Counted from the first letter of the stretch, positions 6,038-14,477 are shown. The stretch is DNA of 15,193 nucleotides from Erythrobacter sp. (GCA_002695185.1 NZOF01000175.1:1-15193); one strand, 5' to 3'. Notes: a model not told the origin generated them from the letters alone. Program-made: numbers and translations.

Positions 6038-6341
6038 TTGTCAGCACGTTCTCCAACGCTTCCGCCTTTTCGAGATCGCGGCATGGATCGATCACGGCAC
6101 CTCCGTGCCGCGCATCCGAGTGCGCCGCTTGGGCGCCCAAGCCAGCCGATACGCACAATACGCAACACTGTTCGAGCCGGTCGAATTCAACCTGGGGGCA
6201 CTTCCCGGGTGATAACAGGTCTTATGACGCGGGACGGTGAAGGGCGCGGGATCAGCCGAGAGTTGTGGGGTTAAGCACTTCGAGAAACCCCTCTGATATC
6301 TACGAAGGCACGTTCGTTGTCCTCGGGAGATATCCCGCGCG
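6038..6341. other. Non-coding spacer with palindromes
   Basis: No convincing gene is seen in either direction in these about 300 bp. Two structures stand out: a hairpin CGGCAC-CTCC-GTGCCG at about 6094-6109, and a perfect 16-bp palindrome, GCTTGGGC/GCCCAAGC, at 6127-6142. They could be a terminator, an operator or a site for multimer resolution. No direct evidence chooses between these. Confidence 0.4.
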
Positions 6342-6554
6342 GGTGCGGGCGAGGGCAACGAGCGCAACCAACATGCGCATATGCTGACCACACGCGATAT
6401 CGGCCCGGTTGCGCCGGCCGAGCGCGTCGCCGGCTTGCAGCAGCAGCGTTTGGCCGAGGAGCGGTAGCGGGCAAAGGGAACCGAGCGGATTCGCGAACGG
6501 AAGCAAAGAGGTCTTGACCGTGACAAGGATCATGATCATGATCATGGGCTATAA
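6342..6554 (+). pseudogene. Remnant of a second MOBQ relaxase (internally deleted)
   Basis: The plus frame reads GAGEGNERNQHAHMLTTRDIGP from 6342, then ERVAGLQQQRLAEER, an in-frame TAG at 6465-6467, and a highly charged tail (RAKGTERIRERKQRGLDRDK...) ending at a TAA at 6552-6554. The first part matches the histidine motif of the resident relaxase (CAGDERNHHAHILLTTRE), but with different DNA. The last part resembles a relaxase C-terminal tail. The N-terminal nuclease motif I with its tyrosine and most of the central region are missing, so it cannot be active. It is a relic of another, related relaxase gene, probably left by plasmid recombination. Confidence 0.65.
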
Positions 6555-6815
6555 GCGCACCAAACCTTAAGAAAATTTAAACCTCTATTGCAATATGTAG
6601 GTGTTGATAGGATAAACTTTCTTTTTTAGACGGACCAAGACCTGATGGTGGTTGTCCTGCGCGCGATTCGGGGTCCAAGCTTGAAAAGCTTCAAACAAGA
6701 TGTTGAGATTATGAAAATACACTATGTCGGAATGTAGATTGGCATCCGGCCATATAATATACTCGATCGCTGAACCGATGTATGATTTTAAATACTTAAG
6801 CTGTCTATTAGGTAA
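6555..6815. promoter_or_regulatory. AT-rich leader of the glycan operon
   Basis: These 261 bp are much more AT-rich than the backbone and hold no convincing gene. TATAAT at 6753-6758 is a perfect -10 hexamer 58 bp before the aminotransferase start, but no good -35 sits 17 bp upstream. TTGCAA with GATAAA 17 bp later, near 6590-6616, is a second weak candidate. AAGCTT-GAA-AAGCTT at 6678-6692 forms a short hairpin. The 16-bp palindrome CATGATCATGATCATG at 6531-6546 lies just before, within the end of the relaxase remnant. Confidence 0.35.
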
Positions 6816-7970
6816 ATGGAATTTAGGACGATGGAAGGTATTCCTTTCAATAAGCCTTCGCTAGTGGGATATGAGTTTTCGTTTCTTGAAGAAGCTCTCA
6901 AAAGGGGTCAGCTGTCAGGGGACGGGTATTTCACTAAGCGCTGCAATGAACGCATAGCCAAACTATCTGGTTCACCAGCTGCGTTGCTGACCCACTCTTG
7001 TACTGCCGCACTTGAGATGGCGGCCATCCTGTGCGATCTAAAACCGGGAGATGAGGTCATTATGCCCTCATTTACCTTTGTATCCACAGCGAATGCCGTT
7101 GTATTGCGCGGCGCCACACCAATGTTTGTGGATATCGATAAGCGTAGTCTGAATATCGACCCGAACCAAGTCGAAGCAGCAATCACGCCGCATACCCGTG
7201 CGATTTTCGCGGTCCATTATGCTGGCTTCCCTGCAGAGATGGATCGCCTGAACCAAATCGCACGGGCTCATGGCCTGATGGTAATCGAGGACGCAGCCCA
7301 AGCTCTCGGCTCTACCTACAAGGGACGGCCGGCCGGCAGCTTAGCAGACATTGCCGCCTTTAGCTTTCACGAGACCAAAAACATCATCAGCGGTGAAGGC
7401 GGTGCCATTACGGTGAATCGGCAGGATCTCGTTGAACGATCCGAGATCATCAGAGAGAAGGGGACAAATAGATCGCGCTTCCTGAGAGGTCAGGTGGACA
7501 AGTATACTTGGTGCGATCTCGGCTCATCTTTTCTTCCCGGCGAATTGGTTGCGGCCTTCCTTTTTGCGCAACTCGAGCAGGAGGAGGTAATCCGCCAGAC
7601 CCGCCTTGCCCTCTTCGACCGCTACTACAGCGCTTTCGCCGATCTAGAACAGCGCGAGCGGGTTTCACTGCCATGGCACCCGGATGATGTGACTGGCAAC
7701 GGTCACATGTTTTACCTCTTGATGCGGGATATCGACGATCGCGATGCACTGATCGCGCATCTGCGCGAGGCCGGGATCATCGCCCCGTTCCATTATGTGC
7801 CCCTTCACAGCGCGCCGGGTGGTCGACGGTTCGGCCGCACCGAAGGCGATCTTCCGGTAACCGACGCCGCCTATTCCCGCCTGATCCGCCTGCCCCTGTA
7901 TTTCGCGCTGGGGGACGAGATCGAACGTGTTATCGACGTGACACGCACTTGGCTCAGCGCAAATCCATGA
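6816..7970 (+). CDS. wecE: WecE-type dTDP-4-keto-6-deoxysugar aminotransferase
   Basis: This 384-residue DegT/DnrJ/EryC1 enzyme closely resembles E. coli WecE (RffA). WecE uses glutamate and PLP to turn dTDP-4-keto-6-deoxy-D-glucose into dTDP-4-amino-4,6-dideoxy-D-galactose for surface polysaccharide. Shared blocks include IPFNKP, LSGDGYFTKRC, THSCTAALEMAA, GDEVIMPSFTFVSTANAVVL, HYAG (134-137), EDAAQ (158-162), SFHETKN with the PLP-binding Lys188, and REKGTNRSRFLRGQVDKYTW. Length is normal, with no gap. ATG at 6831 is an alternative start, and comparison with WecE, which begins MIPFN, favours it slightly. It leads a three-gene operon, and the acyltransferase starts 11 bp after its stop. The plasmid carries no rmlA/rmlB, so the precursor must come from the chromosome. 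Confidence 0.92.
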   Translation: MEFRTMEGIPFNKPSLVGYEFSFLEEALKRGQLSGDGYFTKRCNERIAKLSGSPAALLTHSCTAALEMAAILCDLKPGDEVIMPSFTFVSTANAVVLRGATPMFVDIDKRSLNIDPNQVEAAITPHTRAIFAVHYAGFPAEMDRLNQIARAHGLMVIEDAAQALGSTYKGRPAGSLADIAAFSFHETKNIISGEGGAITVNRQDLVERSEIIREKGTNRSRFLRGQVDKYTWCDLGSSFLPGELVAAFLFAQLEQEEVIRQTRLALFDRYYSAFADLEQRERVSLPWHPDDVTGNGHMFYLLMRDIDDRDALIAHLREAGIIAPFHYVPLHSAPGGRRFGRTEGDLPVTDAAYSRLIRLPLYFALGDEIERVIDVTRTWLSANP

Positions 7971-7981
7971 GGTTCGAATAA

Positions 7982-8554
7982 ATGGCTTTTTTGTCGGAAA
8001 AAGCTCTTCGTGAACTGGGATTTTCCCAAGTTGGCAAAAACGCAAAGATCAGCGACAAGGCTTCGATATATGGCGCAGAAAATATGCGGCTTGGCGACAA
8101 TTGCCGGATTGACGACTTTTGCGTGGTTTCTGGCAGAGTGGTAATGGGAAGGAATGCGCATCTTTCTCCTCTTTGCTTGATTAACGGCGGCACCGCCGGT
8201 GTCTTTTTAGGTGATTTCACTGGAATATCTTATGGAGTAAAGGTATTCGCTCACACAGACGATTACAGCGGCGAAGCAATGATAGGCCCCACTGTGCCAA
8301 AGGAATACACCCAAGTGAGCGCCGCTGCCGTAAAAATCGGCAGACATGTCGTCATTGGTGCCGGCAGCATTATTGGGTCAGGCGTTAACATTGGAGATGG
8401 CGCCGCAATTGGTGCCGCCGCTCTAGTTCTAAAATCTCTGGACGGCTGGGCTGTCTATGTCGGCAACCCGGCCCGAAAACTCCGCGACCGAAAACGCAAT
8501 TTGCTAGAACTGGAACGTGAATATTTAGCCAAAGAGAACCAGCGTGGCCAATAA
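7982..8554 (+). CDS. Left-handed beta-helix (hexapeptide) acyltransferase
   Basis: This 190-residue protein has imperfect hexapeptide repeats typical of the LbH fold: ASIYGAENMRLGDNCRIDDF (27-46), VVSGRVVMGRNAH, then VKIGRHVVIGAGSIIGSGVN and IGDGAAIGAAALVLKSL (118-153). It ends with the usual YVGNPARKLRDRK segment. A loop with FAHTDDYSG (89-97) supplies His91 as a candidate catalytic base. Such enzymes move an acetyl or other acyl group from CoA or ACP to sugar amines or hydroxyls. Its position directly behind WecE suggests it N-acylates the new 4-amino group, as in many O-antigen loci; the donor is not known. GAGG, overlapping the wecE stop 9 nt before its ATG, is its ribosome binding site, so the genes look co-translated. 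Confidence 0.85.
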   Translation: MAFLSEKALRELGFSQVGKNAKISDKASIYGAENMRLGDNCRIDDFCVVSGRVVMGRNAHLSPLCLINGGTAGVFLGDFTGISYGVKVFAHTDDYSGEAMIGPTVPKEYTQVSAAAVKIGRHVVIGAGSIIGSGVNIGDGAAIGAAALVLKSLDGWAVYVGNPARKLRDRKRNLLELEREYLAKENQRGQ

Positions 8555-9434
8555 GCGGAACTACATTATCTACACGTTTCCTTGGGACGAGAACATTGGC
8601 GGCGTAATCTTCATGCACAATCTGGTGCATGAGCTTAATCGGATGGGGGAGCGTGCTTTCCTGTGGAAGGGAGCGCCGATCTACAAGCAGGGACGCCGTC
8701 ACCGCCTGCGCAACTGGCTGCGCTCGAAGCCTATGCTCACTAACCCTCTGCTGGACACACCCGTTGCGCATCGACGGGATCTTTCCGCGGACTCAATCGT
8801 GATCTATCCCGAGCTCGTGCGAGGCAATCCGCTGAAGGCGCGGCACGTCGTGCGATGGCTTCTTTACAAACCCGGTCTCTTGCATCCCTTTAGCTTCGGC
8901 CCCGACGAAATGTTCTTCCGCGCCGGAGGCATGTCGGATGTTCTAGACATAACCGGCGGTGCGCCAGATCTTTACTTGTGGAAGATCAATCCGGTTTACC
9001 GCAACGAGAACCGCCCCAATCGTAGAGGCGTCTGCTACATGGTGCGAAAGGGAAAAGACAAACCACACATCCCCGAGACGGAAGCCCCGGATGCAATCCG
9101 GATCGACGGTCTGTCGCATGCCGAGACGAATGAAATATTCAATCGCTGCGATACCTTCTATTCCTACGACGAAGCGACGATGTATTCGCAGTTCGCCGCA
9201 ATCTGCGGCTGCACCAGCGTGGTGGTACGAGGTATGTTTAGTTCTCGGGAGGAGTGGGCGGGGAAGCATCCGAAAGGAAGGCTTGGCATCGCCTACGGGA
9301 CCCATCCCACTGAACTCGAGCACGCCCGCACCACCCGCCATCTGCTTCTGAAGGACCTGCAACGGAAAGAAGAGGAAAGCCTCGAAACCGTCCGCAACTT
9401 TGTAAACCTTACCCGCCAACGCTTCTGGGCATAG
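8544..9434 (+). CDS. Putative glycosyltransferase, WavQ-like
   Basis: This 296-residue protein starts at a GTG that overlaps the acyltransferase end by 11 bp. The N-terminus (YIIYTFPWDENIGGVIFMHN..., 7-41) looks like a GT-B first strand, glycine loop and helix. It is followed by IVIYPELVRGNPLKARHVVR and WLLYKPG (85-111), a block that recurs in proteins like Vibrio WavQ of LPS core synthesis. The C-terminal part has an FYSYDEATMYSQFAAICGCTS segment (205-225), where nucleotide-sugar-binding GT-B enzymes carry an acidic residue and a helix. No signal peptide or membrane segment is seen. In this setting it would attach the aminosugar, or a neighbouring sugar, to a lipid-linked glycan. The family is only partly characterised, so the glycosyltransferase call is an inference. 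Confidence 0.65.
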   Translation: MANKRNYIIYTFPWDENIGGVIFMHNLVHELNRMGERAFLWKGAPIYKQGRRHRLRNWLRSKPMLTNPLLDTPVAHRRDLSADSIVIYPELVRGNPLKARHVVRWLLYKPGLLHPFSFGPDEMFFRAGGMSDVLDITGGAPDLYLWKINPVYRNENRPNRRGVCYMVRKGKDKPHIPETEAPDAIRIDGLSHAETNEIFNRCDTFYSYDEATMYSQFAAICGCTSVVVRGMFSSREEWAGKHPKGRLGIAYGTHPTELEHARTTRHLLLKDLQRKEEESLETVRNFVNLTRQRFWA

Positions 9435-9569
9435 AGGCATCGGCCATCATGTAACGGTTCGAGATCCCCCTGTTCACGAGATAAACTGACATCTTCCGGG
9501 GTTCTCGCTGCTGTTCTCGAAAGCTTACTGGGCCGCCGCTCGGGCAATTTGGTCAAAAGAGCAGCGAGT
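9435..9569. terminator. Convergent intergenic region with inverted repeat
   Basis: This 135-bp gap separates the glycosyltransferase (+) from the flippase (-). CTCGCTGCT (9504-9512) and AGCAGCGAG (9560-9568) are perfect 9-bp arms around a 47-nt loop. The position between convergent genes suits a bidirectional terminator, but the long loop and lack of a T-run make this tentative. Confidence 0.25.
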
Positions 9570-10997
9570 TCATCCCCCTCCGCTCCCCCCAAACACGTCT
9601 CTCGCTGTCCAAACATCAGTTACGGATGGCGCAGTCGCTCGCGAAATCAAGACGAAGTCGCGCAGCGCTCCCCAGTTCACCCAGATTGCCAGCGCGGCGA
9701 AGGCGAGGCCGACCAGTGCGAGGACCACATCCCGGCGCAGGTCGGTGCCATTATGGCGGCTAAGGAAGATCTGTTGCAGAGGGAAGACGGTGATCACCCT
9801 CAATCCACTGACCAGCAGGATACCGAACAGCCCCAGTAGCCAGAAACCCACCAACAAATAAACAATGGTCAGCACCGCTTGAGTCACTATGAGGATCGAG
9901 AAATCGCGCGAATTCCCCTCGGCTAGCAGAAGCTGCGAGTTGCCCTTGGTAAGCGCGGTGGGAAAGGCCATCACTGACAGGATGACCATCATTGGCCCGG
10001 CGGCAGCATAGCGCGGGTCGTAAAGCAGCCCGATCAGCCAATCGCCGATCACCGCCAGGGTGCCTGACATGCCGATCACCGCTCCTGCCAGCAGCATTCT
10101 CGCCCGCCCGATCCGGCGACGGCTCGAGGCGCTTTCGGAGGGGCGAATTTCGCGGTAGAGGGGGAACAGGATCCGACTGGCCAGCATATCGCCGAGCATC
10201 CCCGGAAAGCTCGCCATGAAGAAGGCGATATTATAGACCCCCAGATCGCTGAAGCCAACCAGCTTGCCCATCAGCACCCTGTCGCCTTGGGTGACTACGA
10301 AGCCTGCCAGCGTGCTGAGGAAGATGTAGCGGCCGAACAACATCAGGGCCCGCGCGGCCGACGGATCCCACCGCAGCCGGTTCGGCACGCCCGGCATAAA
10401 GAGGTGTCCGGCCAGTATCCCCAGCAGGCTACTGAACAGCGAGCCGATCACTAGTGCCCAGATCGAGGGCCAGATCCAAGCGAGGACCACCATTACGAGG
10501 ATGCCGATGCATTGGGTGGCGAGGCTAATCGCTGACTGCCGTCCCAGCCGGAGCTGGCGGTTAGCCACCACGGTTTTGGTGGTCTGGAAGCCCGCGATGA
10601 GGGCCGTCAGCCCCACAGCCGGCATCAGCGAAAGCAGTTGCGGCTCGTTGTAGAACTGGGCCGCGGGCCAGGCCAGCGCGCAGGCACCCAGCCACAGCAT
10701 CACGCCACGTCCGACTTGGATCGTCCAGGCAGTATTGAGGAAATCCGGGTCCTCGCCGCGCCGGTTCTGGATTATCGATGGGCCAATGCCGATATCGGAA
10801 AACATCGCTAGCCCGGCCATGAAGGTCTGGACCAGCGCCATCAGTCCGAATGCTTCGGGAAACAGCAGCCGTGTTAGGATCAGGTTCGAGCCGAGGCGGA
10901 TTAGCTGCTGCGCGACTGTGGTTCCTAGGCTGATGGCAACGCCACGCATCGCGCGGCTACGCAGCCCCTCACCCTGAAAATATGTCGATAGTTTCAA
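9570..10997 (-). CDS. Wzx-type oligosaccharide flippase
   Basis: This 475-residue integral membrane protein belongs to the polysaccharide-biosynthesis/MATE-like flippase group. It moves undecaprenyl-linked sugar units across the inner membrane. Typical features include GVAISLGTTVAQQLIRLGSN near residue 18, then ILTRLLFPEAFGLMALVQTF, the region with FSDIGIGPSIIQ, and about a dozen hydrophobic segments through the C-terminus. LMLFGRYIFLSTLAGFVVTQGDRVLMGKLVG is the characteristic central block. The start is TTG at 10997, overlapping by 2 bases the TGA of a short upstream frame; ATG at codon 17 is an alternative. It runs against the aminotransferase operon. No Wzy polymerase or Wzz is present, so the flipped unit may modify a host glycan. 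The gene crosses the end of the unique 10,446-bp sequence and is whole only here. Confidence 0.9.
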   Translation of the reverse strand: MKLSTYFQGEGLRSRAMRGVAISLGTTVAQQLIRLGSNLILTRLLFPEAFGLMALVQTFMAGLAMFSDIGIGPSIIQNRRGEDPDFLNTAWTIQVGRGVMLWLGACALAWPAAQFYNEPQLLSLMPAVGLTALIAGFQTTKTVVANRQLRLGRQSAISLATQCIGILVMVVLAWIWPSIWALVIGSLFSSLLGILAGHLFMPGVPNRLRWDPSAARALMLFGRYIFLSTLAGFVVTQGDRVLMGKLVGFSDLGVYNIAFFMASFPGMLGDMLASRILFPLYREIRPSESASSRRRIGRARMLLAGAVIGMSGTLAVIGDWLIGLLYDPRYAAAGPMMVILSVMAFPTALTKGNSQLLLAEGNSRDFSILIVTQAVLTIVYLLVGFWLLGLFGILLVSGLRVITVFPLQQIFLSRHNGTDLRRDVVLALVGLAFAALAIWVNWGALRDFVLISRATAPSVTDVWTARDVFGGSGGG

Positions 10998-11115
10998 TGT
11001 TTAGTTCCGCGTCGCGTTTGGTAGGCCATATCGCACCCGGCCAGCGGGATCACAGCCTTCTTGAGGATAAGAGGCAGGATTTTTGAAGTTGCCAGATCAA
11101 AATAAGTGATTTCAT
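10994..11115 (-). pseudogene. Possible broken small ORF upstream of the flippase (second copy)
   Basis: This repeats 548-669, including the TTGA overlap with the flippase start and the frameshift between the ATG at 11115 and the open frame. Confidence 0.3.
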
Positions 11116-11155
11116 GTGTTGCTCCCCTTTCTGTTCAGAGTGAGCAACATTAAAA

Positions 11156-11534
11156 GTGCAGCTCGAGGAAGCCTTCGCGCCCTCTTTTCAACCAGACTGA
11201 GCCGCGCGCATCGGCTGCACGCTATGACAAGAAGAACAGCCGGATCATCGTCGATCTGACCAATGGCTGCACCTTCGCGTTCCCGCCCCGCCTGGCGCAG
11301 GAGCTGGAAACGGCAACGGATAAAGACCTCGCCGCCGTCGAAATCCTCGGTGCAGGATACGGCCTGCACTGGGAGACACTCGATGCAGACCTGTCCGTGC
11401 CCGGCTTGCTGGCGGGGCTGTTCGGTACCAAGGCCTACATGGCGCGCCGTGCCGGGCAAGCAACGTCACCCGCCAAAGCCGCCGCAGCCCGTGCCAACGG
11501 TGCAAAGGGCGGGCCACCGAAGAGGCAGGCGTGA
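11156..11534 (+). pseudogene. DUF2442-family protein, frameshifted (second copy)
   Basis: This is identical to 710-1088. The same frameshift is present, so it is not a random read error limited to one copy; a consensus error copied by overlap remains possible. Confidence 0.7.
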
Positions 11535-11592
11535 AACGATAGCGCCCGACCGCCCCCACAAGGCGGGGAGGCCGCGGGCGATCCGCGACAGC

Positions 11593-12867
11593 CTATAGGC
11601 TGTGCCCGCCCCGATCGCGCTCGGCGATGCTGTCCCGTTCCTTTTCTATCTCCCGCTGACGTTCCAGCTCACGTTCCCGCGCGACCTCCTGCGCCTGATG
11701 CCGTTCCTCGGCCTCGCGGCCCTCGCGCAACGCCGCCGCACGCTCGGCCAGTGCCTCCCCGGCGATCCCCGACGCCGCCTCGCGCAGCCGCGCCGCAAAC
11801 TCCTCCGGCGTCTCCCGCTCTCGCTCCCGTTCCGGCGTGACGGTCTCCTGAACCTCCGGTTGGCTCTGATGGGCCTCCCATGCCGCTCGCATCCGCGCGG
11901 CAAGCTCGCGCCGGTCGGGGTCTCGCTCTTGTTTATCCCGGCCCCCGGCAAACGCCGGCTCGGCCTGCCCCGGCCTCACAAACCTTGCAGGTTCCAGACG
12001 GTCCAGAACGCGATCCGCCGCCCGGTCCAGCCAGTCGCGGACCTGCCCCGCCAGCTCGCGGGCGACTTCCATCACCTCGGCCGCGCGGGCCTTGGCCTCG
12101 TACCAGGCCCCGACCCGGCCGACCTCGATGCCGCGCTCCTTCATCTGCCATGCGCCGGGGGAAAGCTGCGGCAGCGGCGGGCGGTCCAGCTCGACGGCCC
12201 GCACCGTCTGCACCAGCTCCGCGCCCTCGTCGCCGCGTTCCCGCGCCGCCGATGCCAGCTCAAGCGCCTCGTCGCGCTGCGCCACCAGCGTCCGGTGGTC
12301 CACGCGGTCCTCGATGCCGGCGCGCTCAAGGGCCGCGTTGCTATCCCGCGCCCACGCCTCGCGCCAGCCCTCAAGGACCTCGACCTTGTTCCAGTCGCGG
12401 TTCTTGGTGGTGAAGCCCTCAGCATCGATCTCGCGGGTGGTCAGCAGGATATGGGCGTGATGGTTGCGCTCATCGCCCGCACACCCCGGCGCGTGTAGCG
12501 CGATGTCGGCCACCATGCCCCGCTCCACGAACTGCGCCTGCACGAAGTCCCGCACCAGATCCACCCGCGCCTCGTGGGTCAGCTCGGCGGGCAGAGCCAC
12601 ACGGACCTCGCGGGCGACCTGGCTGTTCTTGCGGGTCTCGGCTTCCTCGACGCGATTCCACAGCTCGGATCGGTCATGGACCCAATCCGGCGCATGATCC
12701 GGGGCGAGGATTTCCGTGTGATGGACGCCGCCGCGCTTGGCGTAATCGAAGACCAAGCCGGTGCGCCGGTCTTCGATGCGCTCGGCCACGCGATAGGCGA
12801 TCGCCGCCGTGGCGCTGCGGCCCTGACTGCGGGAAATCATCGTTGCACGTAAATGATAGATCGCCAT
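11593..12867 (-). CDS. mobA: MOBQ-family relaxase (second copy)
   Basis: This is an identical 424-residue protein to 1147-2421, in the redundant end of the contig. Confidence 0.93.
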   Translation of the reverse strand: MAIYHLRATMISRSQGRSATAAIAYRVAERIEDRRTGLVFDYAKRGGVHHTEILAPDHAPDWVHDRSELWNRVEEAETRKNSQVAREVRVALPAELTHEARVDLVRDFVQAQFVERGMVADIALHAPGCAGDERNHHAHILLTTREIDAEGFTTKNRDWNKVEVLEGWREAWARDSNAALERAGIEDRVDHRTLVAQRDEALELASAARERGDEGAELVQTVRAVELDRPPLPQLSPGAWQMKERGIEVGRVGAWYEAKARAAEVMEVARELAGQVRDWLDRAADRVLDRLEPARFVRPGQAEPAFAGGRDKQERDPDRRELAARMRAAWEAHQSQPEVQETVTPERERERETPEEFAARLREAASGIAGEALAERAAALREGREAEERHQAQEVARERELERQREIEKERDSIAERDRGGHSL

Positions 12868-12917
12868 TCGGGTGCCGCACCTAGCTTAGGGGTCGAGGGG
12901 AAACGCCAGTCTCCCCC

Positions 12918-12956
12918 GCCCACACAAACGCTCAGCGTTTGTATAAGTGGGCACTT
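12918..12956 (+). other. oriT: oriT (second copy)
   Basis: This repeats 2472-2510: the same inverted repeat followed by TAAGTGGGCACT. Confidence 0.72.
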
Positions 12957-13020
12957 CGTGTCTTGCACCCTAGCCTCACGAGGGACAGAATTGCAACCAT
13001 AGAGCGAAAAGGAATTCGGA

Positions 13021-13287
13021 ATGGCGCGCAGCATTGATCAACAGGTCGCCGAGGCACAGGCCAGGCTCAATCGCCTCAAGAGCCGTCAGAAGGCCAGTGA
13101 GACGCGACGGAAAATTATCGTCGGTGCCATCGTGACCAATGCGGCTTTGAATGATCCGAAAATTGCCCGCTGGATGGCGGCGACCCTGCGCAAGAACGCC
13201 ACCCGCGAGGTCGACCGGAAGGAGCTGGCGGGGCTGCTGGCCGAACTCGATGCCAAGGCGCACAGCGCCGGGGCGGGTGAGGCATGA
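13021..13287 (+). CDS. TraD/MobC-like mobilization accessory protein (second copy)
   Basis: This is an identical 88-residue protein to 2575-2841. Confidence 0.73.
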   Translation: MARSIDQQVAEAQARLNRLKSRQKASETRRKIIVGAIVTNAALNDPKIARWMAATLRKNATREVDRKELAGLLAELDAKAHSAGAGEA

Positions 13288-13835
13288 GCGTCAAGGACCC
13301 TTTCGAGATCCTGGCCGACGAGATTACCCTGATCCGCCGCCAGATCGACCATCTGCAGCGCACCAGCCTCGACAGGAAGGATGCCGAACATCTCAACAGC
13401 GTGGTGGCTGAAAGCCTCGACCATATGGCAAAGCTCACCGCGGGGATTGACCGGAGCATCACCTCCCGCCTGAACCTGGCCACGGAACGCACCCGCATCA
13501 CCGCCACAGAGGCGGCACAGGGGGCTGCGGAAGCTGCCATCGAGAAATCCCATGCAAGGAGCCTCGAAGCTGCCCGGAGCCTCTCTGAGGCGGCCGGAGA
13601 GGCCCGCAGGGAGGCGTGGCGGTATTTCGGCGGGTTCTGGGTGTGGCTGGCCTCTATCGGCGCCACAGGGGCGCTTCTGGGCGCTCTGGTGGCGTTCTGG
13701 ATCGGAGGCACCATCGCCGCGCGCGATTTCGGAGACCATCCGGGCATCTTTTGTGGCCGTGCTGGCGGTCAGGTGGTCAAGCAAAGCGACGGTTCAAGCT
13801 ATTGCGCCGTCTGGATCAGGAAACCGGACCGGTAA
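13284..13835 (+). CDS. Mobilization-linked membrane protein (second copy)
   Basis: This is an identical 183-residue protein to 2838-3389, with the same ATGA overlap. Confidence 0.73.
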   Translation: MSVKDPFEILADEITLIRRQIDHLQRTSLDRKDAEHLNSVVAESLDHMAKLTAGIDRSITSRLNLATERTRITATEAAQGAAEAAIEKSHARSLEAARSLSEAAGEARREAWRYFGGFWVWLASIGATGALLGALVAFWIGGTIAARDFGDHPGIFCGRAGGQVVKQSDGSSYCAVWIRKPDR

Positions 13836-13841
13836 GCAGGA

Positions 13842-14168
13842 TCAATCCGCGATTCCGAGAAACAGCGCTAGGGCACGGTTTACTTCCAACAGGGTCGGAG
13901 CATCGAGGTGCCCGAAAACGGACCCGATCTTTCGGACGGGCACCGACATCGGTTTGTCCACCATTACTTGTGAGGAGGCCCGTAATCTGTTCTCGCCAGA
14001 TGGCTCGACCGTGACACGACCAAGCGGCGTCTCCACCAGCGTGGACGACATCAGAAGCACCGCTACGGTTTCCGTGTCACGGAACAAGTCGGACTGGATT
14101 ACCAAGGCGGGCCGTGGCTTGCCATGATCACCCTGTAAGGCAACTGTTACCAGATCGCCCCGGATCAT
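13842..14168 (-). CDS. mazF: MazF/PemK-family toxin (second copy)
   Basis: This is an identical 108-residue protein to 3396-3722. Confidence 0.9.
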   Translation of the reverse strand: MIRGDLVTVALQGDHGKPRPALVIQSDLFRDTETVAVLLMSSTLVETPLGRVTVEPSGENRLRASSQVMVDKPMSVPVRKIGSVFGHLDAPTLLEVNRALALFLGIAD

Positions 14169-14199
14169 GCGCCGATTGACCGTTCATTCGATGTGGACC

Positions 14200-14418
14200 T
14201 CAGGCCCACCCTTCGATGTCCTCCAGCGCAGCATCGAGGTCAGCCATCAGTTCCGGGTCGTTCCGGTCGGCCTCTGCCATGAGCGCAGATTGACGCGCAC
14301 ATTCGGCGGTGAAGCCAGGACGGCGGGTATCGGGAACCCAGATCTGAACAGGACGCAACCCGGCGGCCCGGAGGGCGTCACGGCGTTTTTGGACACGGGC
14401 GCTGGTCGAAACCGGCAT
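14200..14418 (-). CDS. mazE: MazE-like antitoxin (second copy)
   Basis: This is an identical 72-residue protein to 3754-3972. Confidence 0.86.
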   Translation of the reverse strand: MPVSTSARVQKRRDALRAAGLRPVQIWVPDTRRPGFTAECARQSALMAEADRNDPELMADLDAALEDIEGWA

Positions 14419-14477
14419 GATGAAAATCTCCTCGCAGGTTGCGCTACATGTAACGAACTTCTACTAGCGATGCAAGG

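Noticed and set aside
5598..6212. 204-residue plus-strand frame opposite the HTH protein
   Set aside because: It is antisense to a well-structured HTH/coiled-coil protein, and its extension beyond 5960 shows no recognisable protein features.
6092..6526. 144-residue minus-strand frame in the spacer
   Set aside because: It is Arg/Ser/Pro-rich with no motif, and it lies opposite the plus-strand relaxase remnant, which explains the open reading.
6645..6737. 30-codon open frame starting ATG at 6645 in the AT-rich leader
   Set aside because: It has no ribosome binding site, no recognisable sequence, and stops well before the aminotransferase.
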